Origin: Limnomonas spitsbergensis
Taxonomy: Eukaryota > Chlorophyta > Chlorophyceae > Chlamydomonadales
Direction of reading: 5' to 3'
DNA: 64,000 bases
NCBI GenBank assembly: GCA_037349105.1
Contig: JAYJMM010000053.1
Span: forward strand, 248,001 to 312,000
Part shown: one piece after another, positions 12,001-23,157 of the stretch
Layout: the number at the start of each line of letters is the position of its first letter
How positions within the stretch are numbered: the first letter of the stretch is position 1
Program-made: the position numbers and the translations under genes
Notes under the pieces: model-generated
Told to the model about the DNA's origin: nothing
Databases searched by the model: none
The model's input: only the letters and a program-made list of their open reading frames with translations

Positions 12001-15000
12001 GGTAAACCAACACCTGGCAGGAGGGTCATGCTTTAGGTTTCAGGGCTGGCACAGGGTCATCAAAGCCGGGCTCAGCGTCACGCTCCCCTCTTGTCCCTGA
12101 CCCACGTTACCAGCCTTGCTCTTCCTACCTGGTGTCAGACGGGAACACAGGGTGTGAGGGGTGCAAGAATGCAGGCGAAGGGCCTGTGCTTTGCTTTGTC
12201 TGCTACCCAATTTCCCCCCACGTGATCATGTCGCCCACCCACCTTCAGAGCCCCTGGTGCAGTGAAGCGTGCAATCTCCTGCGTCCACTGGATGATGGCG
12301 ACCACAGGGCAGATGACCAGGGTGGTCTTGCAGTACGGCTTCATGCCCTGTCATGATGTACATTCAAAGAGTAAAAATTATGAGGGGAGAGGGGGCAGGG
12401 CGCGCTAAGTGAATGGATGGGGGGCGGTGGCTGAGGCAGCTTGCCTGTGCTCGTCGGAGCTAGGACAGCTAGGGAAAAAAAGGCTTTCTGGCAGGGCCCG
12501 GACCGTGGAAGGCTGCAGGGGTATTCCCTTTGTCTGCCAAGGCTGCACCATTCGTAGTGCCTACATCCTTAAGAGCAGCTTCCACCCTTCAACCACTGCC
12601 CACTTGGCCCACCCACCTCCAGCTCACCTTATCTGCCTGAGCCTCCGGCGCCTGGTCCCTCAGGCATTCTTGGCAGCGGGTGCCGGGCGGCACCTTCTTG
12701 CCGGGCTTGATATGCGGGCATGTTACCGCAGCAGGCAGGGTCGCGGTGGGGGCAACAGCAGGGGCAGCAGCGGCAGCACTCCTTCCCTCAGCTGCCAGTC
12801 CCTCAGAGCCGGTCTCCACCTTCATGCTCGGGGATCCACTGCCACAACAGCTTCCCCCGGGAGCGTGCACATGGCCGGGGGCGGCAGGGCTGGAGGCGGG
12901 GACTGCAGCAGCTACCTTATTACCCCTCTTGGCCCCCTTGCCCTTGAGAGGAACAGCAGGTGGTACTGCTGGCTCCAGCCCTGCTGTGGCCGGCTCTGAC
13001 GCCTTGACATCTTCCGAGACTGCAGAAGAGAGCTGACCCGCCCCACTGCCCATGTCCCGAGCAGTAGAGAGGAGGGAGATCCTGGGTCTGGCAGCTGCTA
13101 ATGCTGCCGCGGCCCTGTCTCGAGATTCCTTGAGGGCTGCCGCGGTCGCAGCGGCTGCAGAGCCCTCAAACACAAAGGACATGTCATCATCACGGTGTGT
13201 CACCAGGACCGAGATAGCCTGGATGGTCTTGCCCATACCCATCTGGTCAGTGAGGGGCAAGGGGTGAGGGGTGAGGCAGGAGGGCAGCCAAATGGAGTAA
13301 GGGTGCGGGTCAGGACAGGGGATGTGAGGTAGCAACAGGCATCAATGCAGCATGCAGGACTGGGATTGAGAGATAGGGTATGTTGCGGGAACCTGGGGGC
13401 CTCTTCACTGGAACCTCGGGCTAGATGTCTCAGTGTTTAGTTTTATCAGCTACATGTGTCACCGTGTAACTCTTGCACCAGGTACAGGTGCGGCAAACAC
13501 ACAGTCAGCATTCACATGCACGTACCTCATCAGCCAGGATGCCACCCTTCACCGTCCCTTTCTCCTGCAGAGGGGCACAGCGCAGGAGGGCAGCGGTCTT
13601 AGACAAGGAGCTAGGACGATGTTCGTTCTGCAGTGGACAAAGCTTGTAGAGGGATGAAGGAAGGCAGTAGTGGACTGTTGTACACGCGCTGCAGTGCGAA
13701 GCTGTATCTGTTCAGTAACCCTGCTGCATTTTCATGATGGATTGAGGGCCCCAGGTTCAGGCCTGGGATACCCAGGGATTGGCGCGTACCTTCCACACTT
13801 CATACAGCAGATTGTCAAACTCCCTTTCCTATCCCACACACGCTGACCACACAATATCACATTATTAAAAAATATGGAACCTGCTCCTCGCACCTCATCT
13901 AGGAACTGACGCAGACGGGTGCATTATCCATTCAAGAAAGATCTGCCAGGATTTCTCTAGGCTGTAACAGTAAATCGATTTGTTATCACCATTAAGTACC
14001 GGTGGCAATCAATAAATGACACATCCTGTACATTCACATACACTCACTTGCTTAATCGCCCAGGCCAGGAACTGCTTCTGGTATGGCAGCAGGGGCATGA
14101 GGAGCTCGGGTGGCGGTTCCATCATTTCGCTGTAGTTGTAGCCGATGCTTGCGTCCAGGTCGACCTCCTCCTCTTCCTGGTCGTGAGGCCCCCACACGTT
14201 GCCATCATAGGAGGGCCCAGCACCTGCTTGGACCCCGATGCTGTCTTCCTTGCCACCTTTCTCATCTGGACGCAAAAGCACATGCTGGCAGGTCAGGTAA
14301 GTATTGCACTTTACGTGCACGGTCCACATTTGCTTGGAGTCCTATCCCTTAGAGCATAACAAATTTGGTGCTGTCCACCCACATTTGTATGATTAAAACA
14401 AAGGGTCAAGCTTCAGGATTGAGGTACTGTAGAGAATGCATGGCTCACCTGGGGCCGGCTCAGGCTGCAATTCCCCGCCGCTGTCTTTCCTGGCAGGTCC
14501 GCTGCCGGCGCCCCTGCTGCCTCTTCCTCGACGTCCACCTCGACCTCTCTCTGCTGATTTCCCCCGGCCTTTGCCCTTCTCAGGAAGCACTTCCAACGCA
14601 TCCAGTGTGGGGACTGCCAAACCTGAGGGACCTGCCTCATCGACAGGGCTGCACTCCACCCCCCCCTGCAGGCCCTTGGGCACCAGTAGGATAATGCCTG
14701 CCTTTCCTGCCTCAACAGCCTTAGTCCGCTTCCCTTTGGAGAGCTGCAGCGGAGGGTCGCTTGAGGCAGGCAGCAGCTCCGGCTGGCGGCTAGAGGGCTT
14801 GACAGCCAGTCCTTCTGCCGCTACGTCCTTCTTTCGGGAGCGAGAAGCTGTGTGGGAGACAGTGTGCGCAGGAGACAATGTGCGGGTAAGCGGGCAGGAA
14901 TAGCGGTTGGAGCGCCCAACACACACTGTCTTATCAGGCTGGATCATACCTTGTTCACTCTTTCACGCGCCCACACCCCCTCCTCCACACAACCAGTACC

Positions 15001-15970
15001 TCCGGTGCACCCTGATAGAAGCTGTCACAGGGTGCTGAACCCATTCCAGCAACCTATGTACTTATCATGCAGCCCTCTGTGGGGAGGGACGCAGTGCCAT
15101 GTAGAGCAAAGGCAGCGCTTCATCGCAAAGTCCAACACAGCAATGAAGGATCAAGGCCAGTCTACAACTCCTGCTTGACACGGCTGGAAGCACAGTCTTC
15201 AGCCCTCAGCAAAGGACTGTGACAATATCAAGTCAGGACTGTGACAGTATCAAGTCGTGCCTCCAGGGGACAAGCTCCCCGGGATCAGGCATACACACAC
15301 GCACACACACCTGCCTTACCTACAGGCCTCGGCGGGCCCAGCTCACGCTCCAAATACACGTATAACCTATTTACCTACATGCAGAATTGCAGATATTCAA
15401 GATCCCCAGATGCCCCCAGATGCTTTTTCCTCAGCCTCTCTCAGCCTGCTGCCCCGCACCCAACTACTATATTCACCTCTGGATGGCTTATCAGCTGCAG
15501 GGTCTGCTTGGGGGCCCGCTGCTGGGGGGGCGGCTGTATGGGGGATAGATGCACGGCCGCTCTGCCTGCTTCTGCTCGGAGGTAAGGACCGTGCGGGACC
15601 AGTGGTAGCAGCTTCCACAAAAGCCTCCTCATCACTGTCATCATGCACGTCCCCACCAGGGCCTTGCGTCAGGTCAATCGGGCTGGGCACCTCCTCTTTG
15701 AGCTGCCTTGTGGTCTTGCGGCTGCCGGGAACCGGAGCCGATGTCTTGCCCTTTGCCGCAATGCCGCCTGATGCGGCGGTTGCCTCAGGCTGCGCAACTG
15801 CTTCTGACCTTCTGCAAGGGGCTCAGGGTGCAACACTCAGGGCATGGTCTGAGGTGGGATAGGGGGGAAATGCCTGGGTGTGATACTGGCGCGCCTAACA
15901 TGAAATGTTGTATGGAAGATCAGAAGCGACTCCATGGGACGTACTGCGGTAGTCGTCACCTTGTTTTCAT
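1..15970 (-). CDS. RAD16: RAD16-type SNF2 helicase with RING finger (3' end outside window)
   Basis: SNF2-family DNA translocase and probable E3 ligase of global-genome nucleotide excision repair, nuclear (family knowledge). Exons, 5' to 3': 15970-15960 (tentative 11-nt start exon), 15811-15477, 14847-14449, 14265-14048, 13564-13526, 13242-12628, 12347-12243, 12013-11910, 11638-11572, 11380-11257, 11056-10965, 10270-10036, 8522-8198, 7880-7715, 7303-7206, 5824-5756, 5391-5316, 4691-4592, 4280-4175, 3878-3808, 3108-2974, 2713-2587, 1848-1623, 1333-1223, 588-466, 59-1. Every junction is GT-AG and in phase, giving about 1,378 aa so far. Seen: motif I GILADEMGMGKT (about residues 330-340), [12 protein letters not shown], the DEAH box in VLDEAHCIK (about 950), SGTPLQNR, the Rad16 Cys/His module (CGKKGCDC to HFCWWNR), [13 protein letters not shown], a split RING (CGLC, then CGHPFCRAC and CPTC) and the start of the second helicase lobe ([29 protein letters not shown]). 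Helicase motif VI must lie left of base 1. The N-terminal 250 residues and two inter-motif inserts are basic/acidic low complexity. The start exon is the weakest part. Confidence 0.93.
1026..1240 (-). repeat. Tandem copies of a 5' splice-site segment (period about 58 bp)
   Basis: The minus-strand end of the exon at 1333-1223, CTGGAGCAG, followed by its donor GTGTGAGCAGTG, recurs in the downstream intron near 1110-1085 and 1052-1027. A more worn copy lies near 1150-1138. Each good copy keeps an intact CAG|GTGTGA donor. Confidence 0.75.
5990..6745. repeat. 218-bp tandem repeat, about 3.5 copies, in a RAD16 intron
   Basis: Copies start at 5990, 6208, 6426 and 6644, each with ATGGCTCAGCATTGATTAGC. 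The period is exactly 218 bp, and the fourth copy is cut at 6745 after CTGCCATGA. Copies differ by only a few substitutions (for example GACGG/GATGG), so the expansion is recent. It lies in the intron 5825-7205, between the DEAH-box exon and the SGTPLQNR exon. No coding potential was seen. Confidence 0.95.
9169..9603. repeat. Minisatellite of about 50-57 bp, 8 copies, with poly-C tracts
   Basis: Eight copies of TTCATGTCCCTGTATCAGCA (one has TTCAGG) are separated by C-runs of variable length, which explain the uneven period. It lies in the RAD16 intron 8523-10035. On the transcribed (minus) strand each unit carries a donor-like GAAGGTAAGAG and a G-tract, which could form G-quadruplexes. Confidence 0.9.
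10104..10147 (-). repeat. Coding trinucleotide run giving a poly-Glu tract in RAD16
   Basis: A (TCC)n run on the plus strand is read on the minus strand as about ten Glu codons, followed by a Ser-rich acidic stretch, inside exon 10270-10036. It belongs to the acidic insert between helicase motifs. Confidence 0.8.
10419..10834. mobile_element. hAT-like MITE (400 bp) with 8-bp target site duplication
   Basis: The element spans 10427-10826, exactly 400 bp. Its ends are inverted repeats: CAGGGTCCTGGG at the left and CCCAGGACCCTG at the right, 12 of 12 matching. It is flanked by the direct repeat GGGGTCAC at 10419-10426 and 10827-10834. An 8-bp duplication and termini starting CAG are typical of hAT transposons. 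No transposase reading frame is present, so it is non-autonomous. The interior is rich in CTCGG/CCGAG words in both orientations and could fold. It sits in the RAD16 intron 10271-10964. Confidence 0.85.
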
Positions 15971-16684
15971 TCTACCGATTCAGGCCCTCAGGATGCAGCC
16001 GAGTCTACCGAGGCGGTCCACAGAATTGGATTGGATCGACGTCCCAAATGATCGGGATCACATCGAGGAACTTCCCTTGAAGGCTTTTGAGGATACGAAA
16101 TAATGGAAAGTTTTAGTTGAGATACGCGGCGACTCGTCCAGCTGGAGACATAAACAACAACCTAGTTAGCCCATAGATCACCTTAACCGTTATGAAAATG
16201 GGTATGCGACCAGTTGATTCAACTTGCTGATTAAATATGGACACTATAGGTAAGCACGTAAACGGTAAGGGCAGATCGGGTGTCTGCGCAATGTCTGATG
16301 TGACGAGCTTAGCAGCAACAACACCGGGCAAGTGGTAGTGTTCTTGAGCCAGAAGACTAGACCAGGAGCAGAGCCCATGGATCATCGGCTGCAGGACTTG
16401 CCGTGCCCAAGCAGAATTGGAGGATGCAGCTTCGAAACCTAGAAGTGTGGTTGGGTGTGTCACACGCCATCCGGTGTACGGCATTTAAAATCCCGTATTC
16501 CTGAAGCCACGCTCAGGCGTTTTCTTTCTTTCTTTCTACGTACACGAAACTCGAGGAGCGCATTGTCGAATTGTGTATCAAACTTAATTTCCTTATACTA
16601 TGATTACGAGTTGTAATACTCTCGGAGCAGGCTGGTAGAGCGCCTCGTACGTACATGCTCTTGTGTGGAAAGTAGCGAGCGGGC
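15971..16684. promoter_or_regulatory. Divergent intergenic region between RAD16 and the NEK kinase
   Basis: These 714 bp separate two head-to-head start codons, so they must hold both promoters and 5' leaders if the two starts are right. Seen: a (TTTC)n run near 16508-16528 and an in-frame stop TAG at 16673-16675, just upstream of the NEK ATG. I see no convincing TATA box and no coding exon here. Confidence 0.5.
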
Positions 16685-19600
16685 ATGCAGAACTATAGGG
16701 ACCTAGTAGCTTGCGGACAGGGACAGTTTGGGGTGAGTAGCCATGCGGAGTCCTCACAAAACCAGGCATAACTGTGATATCGCGTTGCGACACAGATAGC
16801 GTACAAGGCCCAGAGCAAGCAAGATGGACAGCTTTATTGCATTAAAAGGATCCCCATGAAAGGTGTAGGGGTAAGTGATCAGCTGCGTTGATTGACGATT
16901 CTCGACACATGCTCCGATGGCCTTCGTGCCCCGATGGCCTCCGTAACGAACTTGCTTTCACTTCCAGGATGAGCAAGCATCGACGTTGAAAGAAGCCCAG
17001 GTAGGAGAGCATGAGCCCTTGCAGCCTTGAAGGCGGACCCTGACTTGTGTTCTACTGGTGTGTGCATGCAGCTCCTCTCCTCATTAGAACATCCCAACAT
17101 CATCGGCTACAAGGAGAGCTTTATAGATTCGGATGAGAGCCTGTGCATTGTCACTTCGTTTTGTGAGGAGGGCGACCTGTTCAAGCTCATTCGGGACAAG
17201 GAGAAACAAAAGGAAAATTTTGATGAGGAGGAGATCATGGACATGTTCATCCAGGTGCGGGCATGCATGTGTTTACGCCTCGAGTAAGTAGGGGCTGGAT
17301 GACTAGCCTCACACTTTCATGAATTCGATGCAAAAGAAAGATGCATGCAGCTACCCGCGTAAATGGAATGAGCATGTGACAGGCGCATATGGGATAAGTG
17401 GGCCAGACCATAGAGGGCCAGACTGCAAAACCCATGAGAGGCATGCCCCAGGAAGATTTCGAGGCATATCTCTATGAGGGACTCAGGGGCAGGGAAGGAC
17501 CATCAGACCAGGCATTCACTAGGACCAACTTAAGCCACCAATGAATCCAGTCTATTTTCTGCCACAACATCCCCAGCAAAACCAACCCAATTCTGCCCGT
17601 CCCCATCCTTTTCCACTGGCGTTGCAGATCTCCTCCGCTCTAATGTACATCCACACCAAGAAGGTCCTGCACCGCGATCTCAAGACTCAAAACATCTTCA
17701 TCGCCCGGGGCAGTATTATGAAGCTGGGGGACTTTGGAATTGCCAAGGTGCTGGAGAAGACAGATCAGTTTGCCACGACAGTGACTGGCACGCCTTACTA
17801 CATGTGAGGGTCTCAGCCACCGGGAGATGTCACTGGAAACCATGCTGCTTATATAAACGCAGGAGGTGTATGATCCCCATAGCTTGCTGCTCAGGGATGC
17901 CTCTTCGCCCGAACTGCAGAGTGATCTGGCAATTGCTTCCGGATTAGGACTGGGTTCATACTTGCGCTTAAGAGAAGAGTTGATAAAGGAAGAAGGGGGT
18001 TTGAGTTTCAATGGCTTCAAGGAAGTCATTAAGCGGAATCACCCCTTGATGCCCCTCCACAGGGCACCTGAGATCTGCAGCTCTCAGCCCTACACGTTCA
18101 AGTCTGACATTTGGTCGCTGGGCTGTGTGCTGTACGAGCTCTGCACTCTCAAGTGAGTGGATTTGAGCTGACAGGCTGCCTGGCTGTCAGCTGGGCTTGC
18201 TAGCCTAGGGTAGCAGTGTGGCTCACACCGCTGGTCTCATATGATATCGGGCAATGGTAGACAGTGCTCCTCACGCCAATACACCTGTATCTGGAACGAA
18301 GCACCGTCTAGGTCGATGTGCCTGCACCAGCTGCATGGGAGGGGAATGTAGCCTGAGGTCAGGAAGATGCCGGGGAGAGGAAGAGCTCCGTGCTGGTTGA
18401 GAAATGCTGTTCCATTATGTACCGCTTGCTTGGCGTGTCTTCATAAACAGGTTCCTGCAGTTGTCCTCCTGCCCATATGAATGGTATTATCTTGATCCCC
18501 GCATGGCTCCTGCAGGCATGCGTTTGCTGCGGACAGCCTGCTGTCTCTGGTTTATCAGATCGTCCGAGGCAACTTCCCCCCCATCCCCAAGGAGCGCTAC
18601 AGCCCTGGCCTCAGTAATCTGGTCAACAACCTGCTGGTCAGGGACCCGAATGCAAGGCCCAACCTGCAGCAGGTGTGGAGAGGAGGGGAGCTGGGTATGG
18701 GAGTGCTGTATCTTGGCCGGGGGTGACATGAGCAGGGCCACAAGAAGTTGGAGGCAGTGGAGTAATTTGGGTTGCCTCAAGACTCTGGGAAGGAAAGGGT
18801 TGGTTTGATTTAGGTGCTGTATCAGGTGTGGCTAATTGGGTGGGACACCGATGTGGGGTCGGATTTGTGTACGGCAGCTGCTCATGAGGGATGGGATGAA
18901 AGGGGGGAGGCTTGCTCTTCGGGGGTGCAAGGTGCAGGCAGTAGATGCGATGTAGATGCAGCCCTTCAATTGAGTCGAAAGGTGGTTATATAGAGCAGTT
19001 TGAAAGTGTTGCCCCCAGTGGAGCCCTTGCCTCTCCCTCTCTGCTGGCTCATGCCTCCCATTGCCCTCTGCAGGTCTTCCAGATGCCCTACGTCCAGGAT
19101 CACGTGCACCGCTACCACAAGCAGGAGAAGAAACGGGCCGAGCGGGCCCTAGCCAAGGCTGCCAGCAAGAAGCTCACCTCTCAGGAGCATGCATTCGATC
19201 CGAGGAGCCATGGCAAAGACATGGTGGGTGGTGCTGATGTCTTGGCGCTGTGTCTCGTTGATGCTGCCGCTCCCTCGAAACAGCTAGACAATTGTGGACG
19301 TAGCGGAGAGGACCTTGGGGCTCGGCTCAGGAATTATGCAAAATGATACACAGCAGGCAGCAGTCCCTGCTACTGTCCACATGTGTCGCCCTCTGGTGCA
19401 CAGGATTCAGCAGCTTTGTTGCGCCTGAACCCACCCTTAAGTCCAGCTTGTCCCCTGACCAGGAGACCATGACGCCGGCGGACAAGATGAAGAAGCGGCG
19501 AGAGAGTGAGGCTGACAAGCGCAAGCTGGAGCTGCAGGTCGCTGCGATGAATATGAACAAGGACCGCATGCAGGTGGCCGGACGCAAGACGCGCATGGTG

Positions 19601-22600
19601 CACGAATCGAACATTGGCCTGCCTGGCGGAGGAGGGACGCGGGTAAGTGCGCCTCTGAAACGGCTGTGAGGGCTGCAAACGGCGCACTTTGGGTTAGGAG
19701 GCTGCCACATCCTGGCTGGGGCAAAGTGCAGAACAGGAAATTGAGGAGTTCTGAAGTGTATGCACGCTGTACTTGGAAAATCTGTATTCCATTTAATAGG
19801 TGCTCTCCGCCTCCTTAGGCCTCCAGGGGGCTGGCTTGGGTGAGTGTAGACTTGAGGTCAGATGGCAGTGCACAACACCATAGCTGTTGCTGGAAACCTT
19901 GCTTGCTCTTATACCTACCCGAGCACCTTCCCTTTTTCACAAACTGTCTGTCTCTTAATGGCTACCTGCTTGTACACAGGGACGCCCCTCTGACCCCTAC
20001 GACAACACCCTGCCCAGCTCGTCTCAATACCAAGGTCAGGCTCGGTACTGTTCTCTTGCAAACTGGAGCTTTGAAACGGACGCCGGAGCCAAATAGTGGC
20101 ATACCGGTACATGGATGCAACAAACGTGGTAAACACGCAATCACGGTTATTGTGCAAGTATTGTGCACCCAATATCACCTCCTCACCTGTGATAAAAGAT
20201 GGAGTCCAGCATCAAATCTTATCCGTATGTGAGTGTGTGACTCCAGGGTGGCCCAATCAGGGCATGATGCAATCTGCATGCACTGAAGTATTAAGTTGTG
20301 AGCTTCATTCCCATCCTTTGTCAGGATCCCCAGACGCCCTTGACGAATGTTTTCTGACGCTGTTGTGATTTGTGTGCCTTCTTGTGCTCAGGCATGGGCA
20401 CAGGCGGCATGATGAACATGGACACCATGCCTGGGGGTGGCAACATGGACAGCTACGTCAACATGGATACGATGCCCAGCGGCAGCAACTTTTCTGACCC
20501 AAACATGCACTCGGGGGACTGGCAGCGCAATGCTGCCCCGGGGGCCTCGTACAGCCAACATGACAGCCGGAGAGTCGGTGGGTGCACCTTGTAGCGCTGT
20601 CTGGCAAGGAAGACGATGCATCACTGTCCGCTGTATTATGTTTTGTCACAGCCCTGCATCCTTTCTCCAGCGTCTGGCAAAGTTTCGCAGCTAGACCTAA
20701 GCTGCAAAGTTCCAGCTGCTAATGGAGGCTGTGACAGGAATGTGCTGAATGGGTGCGCCCCTGTCTGGAGTTGGACTCTCTTGACGTCGTATGATCTGCA
20801 ATGTTCCGGGTTGGTAATGGTCGTCTTCTGTTGAGCCCACCTTATTGAAAAATATCTCCCACTACAGGTCTGACTGACTCCTGATTCCTCCTATTAGATT
20901 ATTATACATTTATTTTTCTCGTCCGTTTTGGGGAAATCTTGATGAAATAAATTCGAAAGTTGGAGGAACTACAAGCTCAGACGTAAGAGGAAAACTTTTC
21001 CGACGAAAGGTGTTCATGAGCTTAGCCCCTTTACACCCTATATAGGGGTTAAGGGTTACGATTGAGCATTTCCACTCTTTTAGCCCCCCAAATCCTTCAG
21101 GTTTGTGCATTACTATGCTCTAACCTTGCTAATTTCCGTCCTCATTTAGATCCGCAACGGTGAGCTTATTCTTGGTTGTGTGCTTGTGTCCATCAGGTGG
21201 AGGCAATACGATGCAGGCTGGGGGAAGGGGATTCAACGGCGGCGACAGCAACGGAATGGGGCATGACACCATGGTCAACATGGGGACGATGAACCTGGGC
21301 ACCATGAACCTGGGTGGCAACTCCACCGTCAACTACGGTAAGAGGGACGGGATCAAAGGCCTCGACCGGGCGCTTTCCTGTGCACCGCCTGCGTGGGCCT
21401 ATGTCCTGTGAAATACTTATTGACATTGGGGCTTTTTGTTACAGCATGCAACATAAGCAAGGTGACAATATCTCCCTCTATATTAAAGGACAGGGTCTGT
21501 AGGTTCACTGTTCGCACATTGTGCAGTGTGTGGGGCGCCAAAAGGCTCACGTTCGTACACAACCTCTTTTTCCAACATTAGCCTGGGAACAAGAACATAA
21601 AGAGCCAGGATTGAACAGTCTAGGCCATAGCAGAAATTTCAGACTCCAAGAGAAAGATGCCCCATTGGATACTACTCTGGGTCGGGATGAGCTCCGTGCT
21701 CTCTGTCTCGTTGCCTGAGGCACTTCACCCCCTCACCCCTACCCTCAAGCACAGGCACTCTACCAGCCATGCGCGCTCCGATGCCCATGGTCAGCCAATC
21801 TCAGCCGCATACGCCGGCAGACCCAGGCAGAGGTGATGTGAGGTGAGGCCCGCTTCTTGGTAGAGCTGTGCATGTCCTGTGGGGAGGATGCCAGCTGGCA
21901 CTCAGTCAGAGGAGGCTGCCCATGTCCTGCCTCTTTGCCTTGCACGCTGTTTTCATCCGCTAAGGTGCCCACTGCATGTGCTTGTGCTCCTTAGTGCAGC
22001 ATCAGTCAGGTCTGTGTGAAGGACCTCTTGTGTGTATGTCTTGGTGTGTGGGCCTGAGTGTGTGGAACCTCAACTACACCAGGCTTATTTAGGGTGGCCC
22101 TACCAACATGAAGGGGTCGTCTGATCAAGCCCTTTCCTTTTGCTATCATGTGCGTTTACACTCTTGTGCAAATGTGCAGGTTCAGCAGCGTCCAACCCAC
22201 ACCCAGCAAGGACGATGACTATGAGAGTGACTACTCAGAGTATGAGAGCGATTTTGAGGACTACGATGGGAATGAAGGCGACCAGATGGTGACGCAAAGG
22301 ATGAAGATCGTTAGCAATGTAGCAGGTGGGTGCTGGTGCGTCTACTTATTTGTGCAGCACCACGTGTCACTAACAAGGCAAACATCTTTGCACGTAAACA
22401 ATTTCATTTTGTACACTATTTATCGTGAGTGAAAGCCACTGATCATGTTGACTCCCATGCGTGGCACTGTTTTCCGAGCTCACACACTGCGCCCATCTCG
22501 TCGTTCTGCTGTTGTAGAGCTGGGACGAGCTGGCGGGCCTGTCTACAAACAAATGGACACTGTCCAAGACAAGATTGGAAGTACCATCAAGAATAGCAAA

Positions 22601-23157
22601 GCGCAGGTGAGGCGGGGCATGGTCGAGGAATCATGCCCGTCTATACCCTGTTCATGGTTTGCAAGGAGCCACACGGTATGCAGCACCATCTGGCCACTGG
22701 GCATGAGCAAGGCAGGTGCTTGAACAGTTTGGCTTGAGATATGGCTTCATGACCGCTTATCAACAAGACACGAGGTGTTGATCACAACATCATTAAGTGA
22801 TGAGGAATGTATGACCTTGTTTTTGAATGTCAATGATCGATTGTGCACCTTCTAGGCCTCCTGAGGCAGAAGCGCCCACACCATTGTAAGATCGGACCAT
22901 CGATCAGTACAACATTTGAACTCAGACACCACGCCACCACATGCACACAGGCTCTTCGTGAGAAGTGTCAGGCCTCCCTCAGCAGCAACTTTGATGGGGT
23001 GTACACCTACCTCCGTCGTGCACGTACGGCTGCACATCCACCTGAGGAGCGTGAGGTGCAGCGGCGCCTGATGGAGCTCGTGGGCAACAAACGGGAGCTC
23101 ATGCCGGGCTGCTTCATGGTGGACCAGCTAGTGTTCCAGGAGAGCATGGTTTCGTAG
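16685..23157 (+). CDS. NIMA-related (NEK) Ser/Thr protein kinase
   Basis: Complete gene, 16 exons, about 684 aa: 16685-16732, 16796-16870, 16968-17000, 17072-17254, 17628-17803, 18063-18152, 18516-18672, 19074-19227, 19404-19642, 19980-20034, 20392-20577, 21197-21337, 21767-21842, 22180-22325, 22518-22606, 22951-23157. All phases agree and the total is divisible by three. The kinase domain starts almost at residue 1: Gly loop CGQGQFG (10-16), Lys33 in YCIKRI, helix-C Glu50, HRDLKTQN (128-135), DFG (148-150), and the activation segment TGTPYYMAPE, a NEK hallmark. A basic coiled-coil stretch follows ([19 protein letters not shown]), then a Met/Gly/Asn-rich repeat region, an acidic Tyr/Asp/Glu tract and a C-terminal block (YTYLRRAR to [12 protein letters not shown]). 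The ATG is favoured because an in-frame TAG lies 9 bases upstream. NEKs often act at basal bodies and cilia or in the cell cycle (family knowledge); the subfamily was not resolved. Exon 13 may instead begin at 21755 (+4 residues). Confidence 0.93.

Noticed and set aside
17866..18062. Upstream extension of the NEK exon at 18063.
   Set aside because: It would insert unrelated residues between the activation-segment TGTPYYM and APE. The acceptor at 18062 restores the conserved sequence exactly.
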